Position numbers and translations under genes: made by a program. From assembly GCA_944472155.2 (NCBI GenBank), contig OX235279.1, positions 144,730,199 to 144,794,198 of the forward strand: a stretch of DNA of 64,000 nucleotides, given 5' to 3'. This document shows positions 12,050-24,668 of this stretch, piece after piece. The stretch is from Trichobilharzia szidati (taxonomy: Eukaryota > Platyhelminthes > Trematoda > Strigeidida > Schistosomatidae). Positions within the stretch are counted from its first letter, which is position 1; the number at the start of each line of letters is the position of its first letter. The notes beneath the pieces are model-generated. The model had not been told where the DNA came from. It worked only from the letters and a program-made list of their open reading frames with translations, and did not search any database.

Positions 12050-13800
12050 ACACTTCTGCTTCTCTAGTCATCAGACTGAAATGATGTTTTCAATCCTAAC
12101 TACTTCCTATCAATCTGTATCCACATAATACTTATAAATCTTGTCAGTATCACACGCCACACTATTTCACTCCACGCTCCTGTGTTGACAGGCATTTATA
12201 AAGTTCATATAGCAGCTGCAATATGTTAGAAAAATTTACAGTGTGTCTATAGTATTGTGCTGTTTCCGCATGACCCCATAATCTTCTGTCATTTCATATT
12301 CCCAAATACACCCACGAACAAGCATCCTGTCCTTATTAATCGCCCCTTCAGTCTTCCCCCCATCATAGCATTGATTCTTGCTCGAAATCTCAAGAGGCAC
12401 TACTCTCTCGGACGCATTCTAGTGAATGTACAAAATATGCAGTAGTCAAGCGATTTAAAACTTTGATTTTCCCTAGAGAAGCTAGCATGTTGTAGTCGCC
12501 ATCAGCAGCTGAAGTGTGGGTCGTCGCATCGACCTGCATGGTTTTTCGATAAAAAGGTCTCTGTCTCCAGATGTTGGTAAATGTAACTTAGTCATAGCCA
12601 GTTATCCCGACCGCCTCACTAGGAAACCCTCTGTTTTGAAGTCATCAACCGCAGCCCTGCAGTACGGTTGCTAATACTGCCAACATCTAGGGAAATAAAG
12701 CATCTCGGGAAAGGTAGGAGTTAGGACAACTATCTTGGTCACACCTTTTGCTCAGTATAAACTGCTTTAGAAATACGAACTATTTGCCTTACTATGCAGT
12801 ATTTTGCCCTCTAGGCCCCACGTGATTTAAATTCATCTTTCACCACATCTACAAATTTTCATATACATGCTGTAAATGTCAACCGCGTTACTAAGTCGAG
12901 TTGAATCATAATGGTGATCGCACCAACTCCTGTATATGAATTGCTATCGCACATGTTCTCAGAGCTGAACAGAAATAAGGAGATTTACTGAACTTACTGT
13001 TGCTCCTACAGAGCTCTACTCCACATCCTTTTACACATTCTGATATTTTCTTGGCTGACGCTCTCCTTAAGGTCCCTTCTCACCTCTCAGTGTACGCAAG
13101 TGTGATTGGTTTGTAGAATTACGCAGAAGTCTATTATTTTATTAGGTTCTTTTCATGTCAATAGCTCAAAGCACCTCATCATGTTGAAGTGCTGTCATGG
13201 CATTATTGTTAAAAATTATACTTTTTCTTCCATAAAATGAGTTCTGTAGATAGCCATACTGACTTCAAACATACGAGCGCCTACCGTATTTTTCCGATTG
13301 AACGATTCCTAGCTTAGATATCCTCACGCATACCACTTCCCATAGTTAAAATTAGTCTTCCAAGGGAAAAAGAGTGACTTACGTCCAAGTTTTCTGCTGT
13401 TGGCGTCTGGTATTTTTGATGGCCGGCCGAGGCGTCTTCTCTCTACCTCCTGTCAGCCTGATGGCCTTCTTATGTCCGAGTTCATGCTGCGCGACATGTA
13501 AACCACGTGAGACGTCCAAATCTCCATAGTGCTTTGGTGAATTCACTCTACACCTGCGTCTCTATTCCCCATTAGGCCCACCAAAATTAGTAAAATTATC
13601 TTTGGTAATATGCAAACTTAAGTGAGGTTTCCGTGGTGAATAACACAGAGGGCTACACTATCACTTATCTGCTAGATAATATTCACAAGTTTTTGTGGCA
13701 CCGTATTACCCAGCGCCGAAATGACTTTCATATTATTTCACGGTCTGCACTGAAGATAGCCACTTAGAAATCGATGAAACTACCACTACGGTTCCAACCC
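12050..13800. other. Unassigned stretch, no gene recognised
   Basis: Only short open frames such as 12257-12445 occur, with no domain. The texture is that of old repeat DNA. No tRNA-like or hammerhead core is seen. Confidence 0.4.
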
Positions 13801-13849
13801 CTATTCGATCATCATGCGCAGTGTCGTAGTTTGGCCCGCGCATGACTTG

Positions 13850-14450
13850 CTTTCACTGTTTCAGATGAAGTCTTTTATCTACACCTTCTTTCAGCATCTA
13901 TGTGACAGAATCGTTTAATGCTTTGCTTTGAGTTGGCCGAAAGATTCCATGTTAGCCCATTCATACATCACCCTTCTTTGGCAAAGCAACCTTTCCTACA
14001 GTTGGCAGCCACTTACCTTATCAAACTCCACAAATCTCGTCTGTTAAGGCTTCTTGGTTCGTTTTTAGTGCTTCAGGATGGATTCTGTCTGGTCCCACTG
14101 CATTAATCTATTGATTCATTTAACTTGGTGACCTTCAAAACTTCTGCTCTTATCGAAGGGTCCGGATTGACAGACGGTGGTGTATGCTAGTGGTATTATT
14201 TTCGAACGAGTTCCTGATGATAGTTTATTTAGTGATCCTCTGAGGTGATCCTCACAGAACTCCTTCCCTCCCACCGCCTTTCTGATTGTGTCCCTGTTAT
14301 TATCTACCACTTGTTCCACCTGCGTTCTTTTCTTCCAGGATATTTCGTTTAATCTTCTGAGGTCTGATTTACCCTATTTCACAAGCACTTTCTGGAGCTA
14401 TTCTTCATCTTAGTACATGGAAGACCATAATCCATATGTACTACAGTTGT
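13850..14450 (-). pseudogene. Degenerate RTE/SR2-like reverse transcriptase fragment
   Basis: The - strand shows an N-terminal RT segment with AVGPDRIHPEALK (compare AAGPDGIPPEVLK in the copy at 27660-30850) and, further on, VALPKKGDV. Stops and shifts are frequent. Confidence 0.5.
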
Positions 14451-14471
14451 TCGCCTTAGCCTCAATTCATC

Positions 14472-15815
14472 TCCATAATGGAAAAGATTTTATCTTGATA
14501 AATCATACAGTGTTGTACAGTTATATTAACTGATGACCTTTCGAGCACAAACTATTGCTCATAATCATATCAAGTTTTTCTTCTTCTTTTCCTGCTCTGT
14601 GGACTAATTTGCTAGCTTATGGTTTTCTAATTTAACACAAAAGTTAAGTAGCAATATATAAGTGTTTGCGCCTTGCCTCTGTACATCGCAGTTGGGGAAC
14701 AATTGAGTTGGTTAGTTGCAGTTTACAATCTTGTTCCATTCCGTTATTTGGTTGTCAGAATGAAATATTTATTTGTATCTAACAATGAACCTATCACCTC
14801 ATGTCACCAGCTTTTGTACAGTTGCTTTAGATTACCTCCACTACCTATTATAAATCACTGATAAGTCACTTGGTTGGTGACAATATTTAAGATAGCACAC
14901 TACGTCTAGTTATTGAAGTCTTGCCATGAATTAGACGTCTGCAAACTTGGAGTTTTTCAAATTGGCGTATGCCTTATTGCTTAATTTGCCTTAGCTGAAA
15001 TGTGTACGTACACCATTTAGGGATATGGTGTTGTAGTAATAGTTTTTGTATGACATCACAATAGATTAAAGTAGTGGATATTATATCCTTTTGACTTTAC
15101 GTGAGAGTAAGCCAATGATTCTATGACTGTTGATCACTTTACTTTTTGAAAGTATTAAGACTGCCATAACTACTCCACAAAGTAGTGGCAATATAAAGGA
15201 TACACAAATTGCTGTCTGTATGACCTTTCCACACTAGGTCCATTCTGTAGAGTAAAATCGCTCTTGTCCGATGTGGGGCCTTGCATTTCTGTGTGATTGT
15301 TTAAGCTATCTCGCCTAGTTTTTCCATAACATTTAGGAGACAGTAAGGATAGAATAAAAGAAAGAAATGGATGTAACATGTCATTAGGGGTGACAGAATT
15401 GTCTGTGGTCGTCAACTATAGATTCCGGTATTCATTCGGATTGATTTTTATTGTTCATCACCCACAAACCTCAAAAACTTTTGATACCATGTAATGAGCA
15501 TCACTTCTAACCTCACCGAACTTACATAGCCAAACCACTTTCTTCGTGTAAGTGTACAGCCTGGGCACAGTGATATGATTATGAGCAGTATATTGTGCTC
15601 AAAATGTCTTTCAGTCGCTAATACTGTCACTGTGTTATAACAAGAAAACTTACCTATCATAGAAGCATTTTTCACTCTCGCAGTTACTATTAATGCAACT
15701 GAGCGGGCTAATCTAAGTTGATATATCAACTTGTGCTCGAAACGTCATCAGTTAATTTAACTGTACAACACTGTGTGATTTATCAAAATAAAATCTTATC
15801 TGTTATGGAGTTATA
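14472..15815. repeat. Inverted repeat pair of a hairpin repeat family
   Basis: 14476-14550 and 15731-15812 are inverted copies: the left ends in ACTGATGACCTTTCGAGCAC and the right begins TGTGCTCGAAACGTCATC. A partial third copy lies at 15565-15650. Members of the same family occur at 34664-35010 and 55990-56165. They share GATTATGAGCAATA and a CGAAACGTC block. Confidence 0.65.
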
Positions 15816-15829
15816 CTGTACCACAGTGC

Positions 15830-16800
15830 CCAAGTTTTAAACTTATATCTCACTTCATCTCTCCTACGCTATTAACTACCGGGTGTCTATATGGAACTAA
15901 TGCTTGCCCCACCTCTCCTTCGTGCCTAAGATGTCGCCTTCAGCGAATTCCTCTTAGCCTACGTGTAAAAGCTGGGCAGTTTGCTAGTGAAAGAGTATTA
16001 TTTACTAGGTATTGTTTCACTGTGTGATATATCTGATAAATGGATTAATACGGAAAGAACTTCGCCCATCCACACAGGTTCGCTCGTTGTTGTCATTGAA
16101 TGCCCCTGGTATCTTCGTCATAGTTTCAGTGAAAGCTCCATTTTTGAGTTGCCGAACTTGAATTGCGGCATATCTTCGTCTTTTTTGAAGGCTTTCAATC
16201 CTCTTGAAGTTTGCCCGCACTAGAACATTGGGTGCTGCTTGATTAAATCTGCTTTCCTTCTCCGTCTTGCACTCAGTTGTCTGTGTTTCCACTTTCTTCA
16301 GATTTGGATGAAGTTCATCCAATCACTGATTTGTCCACCTGATGAAAACCATGTCGCTTTGCCATTGTGAACACATCCACAAAGAGTTCTTTATTTCTTC
16401 ACGCGAAAACATAAATCCGATTAGTTCTGCTTCCGTGTCTCATACTCTAAGTCTGTGCTCATATCGCTCAACATAATTTTGATGTTGCCAGCTAACTGAG
16501 CTTCCCCATTACCGCTTGAATATGTCTGTAGAGACTCTTCTTCTTTTACGCCATATACTCTGTTTGTAGCACCGTAAGAAGCATCGCATTGTTTTAAATC
16601 TTTTTCCTCATCATTTGGATCTGACTGTCACAAAGTCGGAGAATACTGGTCTCCACTGTATGGAAGTCTTCCGCGTCCTGATAGCGAAAACCTCAGTGTG
16701 CTCGTGATTGTCATTTGGGTTAGTTGGGTAGATAACTGACTTCTCAGTTAATAATTTGAGATTAGATTCCTAATACTCTTAAAGGCTTGTGGCACCTCTG
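15830..16800. other. Unassigned, possible old LINE sequence
   Basis: Open - strand frames (for example 16017-16322, lysine/arginine-rich) have no recognisable domain. A short hairpin-repeat scrap lies at 16015-16055. I see no host gene. Confidence 0.3.
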
Positions 16801-16810
16801 TGTGATATTT

Positions 16811-17012
16811 ATTCATTTTTGATTTTGATTTTCTTGATTTTTGATTGCAGTTTGATTCCACACCGTATTTCCAGTACAAGTATGGAATTTTCAGCATGGA
16901 TATCGGTAGCCCAAATTTTGCAGGCCGACCATGGATACTGGGTGTGCGTCGGCAGATTATCGAACCCCGGACCCTGTGCATAGTTGGCGAGAGTCCTAAC
17001 CACTGTGACACC
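16811..17012 (-). mobile_element. tRNA-derived SINE, copy A
   Basis: Read on the - strand: a tRNA-like head with a B-box-like GGTTCGATAA, the body with GGCCTGCAAAATTTGGGCTA and a GAAAATTCCATACTTGTACT block, then a TTTTGATT-type tail copied as AAAATC runs. Same family as 26696-26893, 30366-30560, 38182-38380, 48041-48155 and 60409-60592. Confidence 0.85.
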
Positions 17013-17029
17013 GAAACATTCCAGAGATT

Positions 17030-17200
17030 TGAGCAGCCATAAAATTCTTGAAAATTGTGTGGTGTCCGCGCCGTGTGATCTGACTGCAGCGAGCTCTTAG
17101 CATTTTGGATGACAGTTACCTTGAGGTGTCTAACTCTTCAAATGTCCTTGAGCGTATGGGATAATTCCAGTCCAAAACTTAGATTGAACGCGCTCCCGAT
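17030..17200. repeat. Dispersed repeat shared with 52390-52800
   Basis: Blocks ATCTGACTGC...CTTAGCAT and CCTTGAGCGTATGGGATAAT recur at 52395-52430 and 52770-52790 as CTGACTGCGACACACTTAGCAT and CCTTGAGCATGCGGGATAAT. The family is not identified. Confidence 0.5.
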
Positions 17201-17269
17201 TCGATGTGCATACAAATATAATTCTCAAAGTCGTTAGTGACGTCACAGAGTCTTGGCATTCCTACAATT

Positions 17270-18170
17270 AGCCCTATAAAGCAGATAATCACGATTATAA
17301 TATTTGATGCAAACAAATTAGGCATTTACAATATTAACATACCGATCTTGCAGGTTCAGTCATATCTGACAAATTATAATAATAGTATTTATCCGCGTAT
17401 AGTATGAAAATTCTTTGCATGATTTAGCATGCCAATTTTACAGGTACGAACAAAATTACTAAAAATCAAGGTGAAACTGGGGAACATGGGCTTATCCAGA
17501 AATGTATATAAAATTCAAAATGTTTCATAATCATATTTCACAAAAATTGGCGTGTTTGAAAGCAATGATTCTCCGCAAGGCAATAGTCGGTTGTACGATT
17601 ACTAATTTGTGAAACATAAAAGTAGGTACTAAACGTAAATGTTCAGAGAAGTTTATTTTGTATTTCGCTTGAATGGATGCGACTTTTTCCCGCGCTATGT
17701 TGAATTTATTCTGGAGGACTAATAATTATATACTCTCATTTTTGCACATGAGGGCGGACAGTTCACAGGCATCATCAATATGAAAAATTACGATTAGTAA
17801 GCACATATAATAATAATATAACAAAATACATATTTATTCCTACCTTTGTAGGACACACCAGTTGTAAAGGCATGGATAAGTATTATTTAAACTACATAAA
17901 TTTAGTTAATGGTGAAATTACGTGGTTGCTGTATTTATTTTTCTTTAATTTGTGGGTACAATCTGCCAACTAGTCGTTCAGTGAAGCATTTCGAGAAATA
18001 TAGAAATATTGTCCTCACATTAACAAAAATAAACCCAGTATGTTTCGGATGTATTGCGAATAATTAGGGAAAAATAACAATATTTTATTCACATAAATTA
18101 ATCATTTACATGACTGACATACCGTTTGTGCAGGCATGATCATATTTGACAAGTGCAATTTGAGATGGAA
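17270..18170. repeat. Terminal-repeat-like sequence, also at 62930-63560
   Basis: 17720-18070 matches 62930-63250 along its length, including TACATGAGGG/CACATGAGGG, CAGGCATCATCAATATGA and GTAGGACACACCA. The motif ACATACCG...TGCAGG...ATCATAT recurs near 17340, 18115, 21700 and 63500. Related sequence also lines the inverted arms at 21692-24668, so this is probably Penelope-like terminal DNA. Confidence 0.5.
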
Positions 18171-18199
18171 CACAGTTTTAAGATATTAAAAATCGAAAA

Positions 18200-19330
18200 A
18201 ACGGAAAAGACTCTAGAAACTTTATAAGAAGTTTGTAATGTTTAATTTTATGGAATAAGCTACAAGATATTGATTTAAGCCTAAATTTTTAATATACTTA
18301 TAGTCGGTCAGCTTCATGCGAGAATTACGAAAGGTTGGGTTAATGGAAGGTAAGAAGATAGGTGATACATAGGTGCCAGAGTGAGACACACGGGATGCAG
18401 GGCTTACGATCGTTATCATTTGATCAATTAATAAAGGTTCGAAAACTTATAAAACAATAGAGGGCAAGTAAAGCAGCTCTATGATGATAAACAGATTCCA
18501 TAATAGATTTGCTTCCGTTGTTCATCGTATGTGCTAACAATATTCTGAATATTGATCAAGTGTTGGTTCTAGTTAATTTAAAGTACTGTACGTTTGCAGC
18601 GCACCAATGCAATACCTTCGAAAGAGGAAGACAGAAGAAAACAGCAACAGGGGTGCAAAGGCACCCAGCAAATACTAATAATTTCAACAAACAATATGCG
18701 ATAACCATAGGGTTTATTCCCCTTTTTTATAACTAAGAATTTATAGTCATTGAATTTTATAGTGTTACTTGCTAACGGTTAGTTCAAGTTTATAGTAGTA
18801 AAAAAAATTTAATAATGAAATAAAATAAAAAATTAGGGAGAAACGATTGATGATTTTCACACCTATATGGGGTAATGCTGTGAACAGAAACTGAAGAAGT
18901 TAATTCCAAACGCCAAAGTATATAAAATATGTAGAAGAAAGGAGAAAGCATAATAATATTTGTTTATGCTGTTGTTCTGATTTATACAGTTAGATGTCCT
19001 TCTGAAGTAGGGAAATCGTACCATGAGCTTGTTTTCAGAGAGTTTATACCCATTCTGTGGCATACAGGCAGCTTTTCTTTTTCAAACTCAGGAGCCTTAG
19101 CAATAGAGCACTTTTCATAGATAAGGGTGGTTCTCTTAAGTCCCCACCATCACATCCACTGAATAGCAATCACCACCCTCCCACCTTTACAAGGTTTTTC
19201 AATAATTTTAGCTTAGCGTGTATGATTTTTATTGGTACCTTTCGCAGCTGGTGAGTGCTTTCCATATTGTTTAACAAGTGGAGGATATTAGTTACCTAGT
19301 CAAAATTCATTTTAGAGTAACAAAGTGGAT
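18200..19330. other. AT-rich, no gene recognised
   Basis: Short ORFs only, of skewed composition. No RNA gene or repeat family could be assigned. Confidence 0.35.
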
Positions 19331-19344
19331 GGCTTCTTTTAAGG

Positions 19345-20334
19345 TTTAAGGTGGGGTTTCGTATTGATGTCAGTGGGGCCGGCAGTATCTTTTTGGTGAC
19401 TTATTTCACTTGCTGGGATATTTCTCTTGGTACGACGCTGGATTGGTGTCCTATCATGAATAATACTTATATTTTCAAAGCCGCTTACTTTCCTAAAGAG
19501 TTGCTAGTTCTTTACAAAGCGGCTTGCACCCACCATGCTATTAAGTTCGAACATAATTGGACAAGATGTATTAGCTGAAGACCTTCGCAATTGTTTGAAG
19601 GTACACCAGGAATCTGATGTTTCACATGCCTTTAAAAGTGCGTTTTTCAATGTTTTAATGTTGGTACTGTTGGGCACATTGAAAACGATTGAATTGTATA
19701 TGCAATGAACACGCTTTATCACTTCCGTGGAAATGTGATAAATAATTCTCTTACAAGACTGTGGTGTATCATAGTCAGGGAAATCAGCAGGCCTTATCAA
19801 ATACCCAAGAGGTAAGAGATCATGAACTAATGAGAGAATGTTTGTACTTTCCAGGTTATTGGCTTGGGTGGATGTGTTTTGCGTAGATAATGAGCTATTT
19901 GCTTTTTCGAGTTCGGCATTAGGTTGACTTCCACGTGTCACTGATGACCGATGGAAATTATTACAACGGAGGGGCTTATCGACAATAGTGGCGGTGGTGC
20001 TACAATCTACCTTCTGTACTGGCACATGTGTACCCTGCTTAAGAGCATCCAATTGACCTGTACTATATGGTAGCAAATCTGCCTGTGTATTGCGAGGATT
20101 ATCAAGGTCGACGTCTATGGTTGCAGAGCATTTAGGGGAGTTATCATTTCTTTTGACACAGACAAAAGAATTGATATTAGTAGGTACAGATGATAGTGAG
20201 GCTATATGTATGTCCGAATTTTCTGACTGACAGTTCTGAGCAGGGCATTTAGGTGGTGTGGATTCAACCAGATCAGAGGATCTGGTGTCAGACTTTTTAT
20301 TAAGAGCGAGTGTGGCTCTGTAGGTGTCCATCAT
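19345..20334 (-). CDS. LINE ORF1-like protein, one in-frame stop
   Basis: A 276-codon frame runs from ATG 20334 to TAG at 19504. The sequence then stays in frame, with ISIIHDRTPIQRR, to a second stop near 19345. The N-terminal 150 residues are polar and Ser/Thr-rich. The C-terminal part (about 190-270) has VHCIYNSIVFNVPNST, then LKNALLKACETSDS and CPIMFEL, which resembles the nucleic-acid-binding region of CR1-type LINE ORF1 proteins. No RT follows on this strand, so it is an isolated ORF1 copy. Host origin is possible but less likely. Confidence 0.5.
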
Positions 20335-20439
20335 ACTTGTCTCACCACCCGTATTACTTTAAATATCCCCAATAAAATCACATACTACACAAAACGGTGA
20401 AGGGGTAATAATATCTGGTCTTGACTTATTTAGCTTCTG

Positions 20440-21030
20440 TGTCACATCGAGGGAAGGTGTATAACCATGCTGTTTAGTCTTGAAGGCTGTAAGTAGGGTC
20501 AGTGCTATCCCTTTGACTCAACTAACCGACACTGTTGTCAATAGGCACATGAATTCTTGTAAACACGTAGCTAAAGTTATTTTGCCTGATAGTGAACATC
20601 CTCTTTATTCACATTTGTTTCCTTGTATCTCTTCGGGTAAGACCAGAAGAAATTTCATAAACATTCATGCTCGTACTACAAAATATAAAAATTCGACCGT
20701 ACCATATTTGGCACGAGTATTGTGTGAAGAGACGAATATCAGAAAAGAACTCTTACAACTTTTAAATCATTAACTAAACTATAAAATGTAATGATGCATA
20801 TTATTGCATGTGTGATTTGTTATATTATTTATTTATTATTCACTATGACCTAGAAATGGTGTATTTTGTTGGGGTTTTTATTTTTTCCTATTAACTATCA
20901 ATATTTTTAACATTTTATACATTTATATAATTATAAAAAGAGCTAAACCACTGGAATATGTAAAGGAAACGCTGAAAATTCCATGCTGTAAATTGTTATT
21001 GTTGTGGAATAAAGTGATTATTATTATTAC
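20440..21030 (+). mobile_element. CR1-like LINE 3' end
   Basis: 20480-20772 encodes the RT C-terminus with LKAVSRVS, LTDTVVNRHMNSCKHVA and DSEHPLYSHL, as in the copies at 53110-53770 (+) and 59480-60000 (-). An AT-rich 3' UTR follows and ends in GATTATTATTATT near 21030. Confidence 0.75.
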
Positions 21031-21039
21031 CAAATTTAT

Positions 21040-21340
21040 GCCTTGTGCTGAAGTTTCCAGTCGATTATGGAGCACGACGTTTCGATAGCTTAAATGGCAT
21101 TTTGTGTAAAGTCAACACAGAGCTTCCGGACCACAGGTATATGAGGCTTAGGATGTTTGGCGTTATGTCAAAAAACAATCGTCAAATGGTCAGTGAAAGT
21201 CAGATACTCGATGTGGTAAAACCTTAAACAGTCGCCTGAAACAGCAAAAATAGCAAGGGTAATATCCAACGACTAGAAAGGCAAGATTAGATGTAAAAAA
21301 TATTACTATTATTATGTACAACTGGCGTGTCCTACATAGA
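21040..21340. other. Unassigned
   Basis: A 60-codon + strand frame (21045-21227) has no recognised domain. Nothing else stands out. Confidence 0.3.
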
Positions 21341-21399
21341 TGGGAATAAATATATATACATATACTTGTGTTTCTAAATTTCCTGTGTTGGTTCCTCTA

Positions 21400-21640
21400 C
21401 AGATGGTCTTCATTAAGAATGGTTATCCACAAAAGTTCATCAAAAAGTGTTTAAAATCGAATCATAACGCCAACAAGGAACCACCATCAAAGACCACAAG
21501 AAAATTCATCCTACCATACATGAAAAATATCGCTGAAATAAAACCCAGAATATTGAAGCCGTTTGATATAGATATAGCTCACAAGCCAGTCAAGTCGCTT
21601 AATTCGATATTATGCAAACCGAAAGATCCAACAGAATAAA
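21400..21640 (+). pseudogene. Penelope-like element RT C-terminal segment
   Basis: The frame reads FIKNGYPQKFIKKCLKS, then FILPYMKNIAEIKPRIL and DIAHKPVKSLNSILCKPKD, the segment between the RT and the GIY-YIG nuclease of Penelope-like elements. It begins just after a CCTCTACAG acceptor-like site at about 21403. A stop follows PTE, and the frame then continues with TIYKINC. Confidence 0.75.
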
Positions 21641-21691
21641 GAGATAAGATTAATACCATTTACAAAATAAATTGTATAATTTATATTTCGT

Positions 21692-24668
21692 ATAAATGCA
21701 TGCCATTTTTACAGCCACGATCAATAATGTTATAAATTACAATCCTGAAGTATCATAAATATTAATACTTTTTCAAAAGTTTGAATTGTTCAATTATTGT
21801 ACAAGCAATCAGAACGGGTTCTTATAAATGTTAAATTGTAAATCGTGTACTAAGGTCACCATTAAAGTTTAGCGACAACCCAAACTTCGCTCTGTTTCCT
21901 GCTTATACTTATGGTCAATCAGTAAACAGCGTATATCTGGGTGAGCGCTAAACCGCCACGTGTTTGAACGCTATTTCAGGAGGAGAAGAAAACTCTGCTC
22001 AGCTGCAAAATGGTATAAAATGCAATTATGAATAACACATTATTGGAAGTATATTTACAAGAAGAAGCTATATAGTACTTGAAATGATAGTTTACATTTG
22101 CAATGTGTAATGCCAACCACATTGGTCTAAGCATGGAAAATATGATTTTTCTGATGAAGATATAGCTTTGTTCAAACATTGGTTTTGTTGCGTCTTTAAT
22201 CAAAGCAACCACACTTTGGGCAAGCAACAAATATGAACAAAGAGCAAGTTTCAGCTTAAATAAAGACCTAGGTAGTTAAGATCAGATAGAGTATAAAAGT
22301 GCGTAAATAAAAGGACTCTTGTCAGGAAGGTAAGTGATATTTAAGCGAGGAGTGAATTTAATGGTCTGGAAAATTAGAAGCCGTAGAGCAAGCTGACCTG
22401 TAAGATACCTCACGAATTTCTGTAGGGCCCAACGGGTAGCATCTGGACAAGAGACTGGACAGGCTTGTAGATGGTAGGAGCAAAAGCACTTTTTTATTTA
22501 TAATTTAGATATGTACAACCATTATTATTATTTTTTTGTTGAGGGTCCAGACTAATGTTTAATTCTCGAGCTGTCAAAAAATGCATGTTGCTGTCCTACA
22601 GATTGGAGCGATTCACATTTGTGACCACTACCATATCTGCTGAATAGCATGCGCCACCCTCCGCCCCTTCTTTGATGTTAAGCTCTGAGATTTTTTTGCG
22701 AACTGTGGTTGCAATGCTGCATTGCTTTAAGCCCGTCCCAGTCATACAGTATGCTGCACATTAATAGTTTTCATGACAAGCGCTTCCCATTAGGTCACCA
22801 GATACATCTATACCTGAAGATATTCTTAGCAGTATCACCCTTATACATGCATACATGTATACAAGTATTTTTACAGACGCCTTGGAAATTTCGTTTAAGA
22901 AGTATAAAGTATAGAAGTAGCTAGTATTACAGCAACTAAGTTATAGTCTATTTAGCAGAGTAAAATGTGTAGTGTAACAAGCATTACATCGGCCAAAATG
23001 GGCGCCCCCTTCAAATCACAATCCAGGAACACAAATCAGCAGTGGAAAGACATGATATATTCTTTCATATCACTGCATGTAGACGAATATGGACATCAGT
23101 TTGATTGGGATAATGTCGAGGTCTTAGACAGGTGAAACACCAAAAGTGCCAGGGAATTCCTAGAAGTCTGGTACTCAAACGAATATACAATTAACAAAGA
23201 CGTTAATATAGACCAAATATACCAACTAATAAAAAGTAAATCATGTGACCAGAAAGTTTAAAATCCAAGTCGATAGAAAATGATCAATACATATAAAGAT
23301 GGTTGCTGGGAGACGCAATTATCTCACTCGTGAAGAAATTTAAATCATTTCACTTTATTCTAAATATTGCGCTGGAGATGTTGTCCAGAAGGACGACGAA
23401 AGCTCCGCAACTAAAGCAACCAGCTCAGATATCAATAATAATTTTTTATTTATGTTTTTTATAGATACTATGATTATGTTGGTTCACTAACTGACTAACC
23501 CTGTTATGCTGACGTTATTATTATATGTGAACTAATATTAATGTCCTGTATACAAATGTTTATCATGTACTTCCAAAAATATTAATGTTTATGGCTGTAG
23601 TTTGTTGTAACTTATATGTTCCTTGAAATTGAAATATCTATGTATAATAGGAGGGAGGGTGGTGCATGCTGATCAGCAGATTTGGTAGTGGTCACAAATG
23701 TGAATCGCTCCGATCTGTAGGACAGCAACATGCATTATTTTGGCAGCTCGAGAACTAAACATGAGTTAAGATACTAAATCTATAAAAAAAATAGACTTTA
23801 AAAAAAATTAATTGAAAAAATAAAACAATAATGACTGTACAGTTTTAGCTTGTAAAAAAATAACAATGCTTTCGCTCCTAACATCTACAAGCCTGCTCAG
23901 TTTCTTGTCAAGATGCTATCCCATGGGCCATACACAAGTTCGCCAAACATCCTACAGGTCACCGTATTCAACAGGTTCTAGTCCTTCTAGCCACTTCTCT
24001 CTGAAATGTTACTTATATACTTCACAATAATCCTTCTACCTAATTACTATTATACTCTATTTTATCTCAACTTCCTAGGACTTTAATGAAGCTGAAATTT
24101 TTTCCCTCTTCTCATTTACACCCTTTTCTCGCGTTAAGTTCGGTTGCTCTGATGATAAAAACAACAACACTCATGTTTGAGAATAAATATATTTTCATAG
24201 AAAGCGTCATAGTTTTCCATGGTAAGACCAATATGGTTAGCATCATACATTGCAAATGTGTATTATCATTTCAAGTACTACATAGCTTCTTGTATTTATC
24301 TTGTAAATATACTTTTAATAATGTATTATTCATAATTGCATTCTATACCATTTTGCAGCTGCGCCAGATTTTCTTCAATTCCTAAAATAGCGTTCAAGCA
24401 TTTGAAGGCATAGCACTCACACAAATATATGTTGCTTATCGATTGGCCATAACTATCATCAGGAAATGGAACGAATTTCGGGTTGTCGCTCAACTTCGAT
24501 GGTGACCTTCGTGAAATATTTACAAATTAACATTTATAAGAATCTCTTCTGATTGCTTGTACTATAACTCAACAATATGAACTTTTTGAAAAAGTGACAA
24601 TGTATGCTAATTAACAATTGTTATTCGTAACATAATTGATCGTGCCTGTAAAAATGGCATGCATTTCA
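21692..24668. repeat. Long inverted repeat, arms about 1 kb
   Basis: The left arm (about 21692-22675) and right arm (about 23648-24668) are reverse complements with moderate divergence. Outer match: ATGCATGCCATTTTTACAG on the left; CTGTAAAAATGGCATGCAT on the right. Inner match: GATTGGAGCGATTCACATTT; AAATGTGAATCGCTCCGATC. The spacer (about 22680-23645) holds the GIY-YIG fragment. The arms are probably Penelope-like terminal sequence in opposite orientations. Confidence 0.8.
22960..23300 (+). pseudogene. Penelope-like element GIY-YIG C-terminal segment
   Basis: Translation shows MGAPFKSQSRNTNQ, then HVDEYGHQFDWDNVEVLD and REFLEVWYSNEYTINK, the C-terminal portion of a Penelope-like GIY-YIG endonuclease. 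The N-terminal GIY...YIG core is missing: about 1.3 kb of inverted-arm sequence separates this from the segment at 21400. At least one stop follows VEVLDR. Confidence 0.75.
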
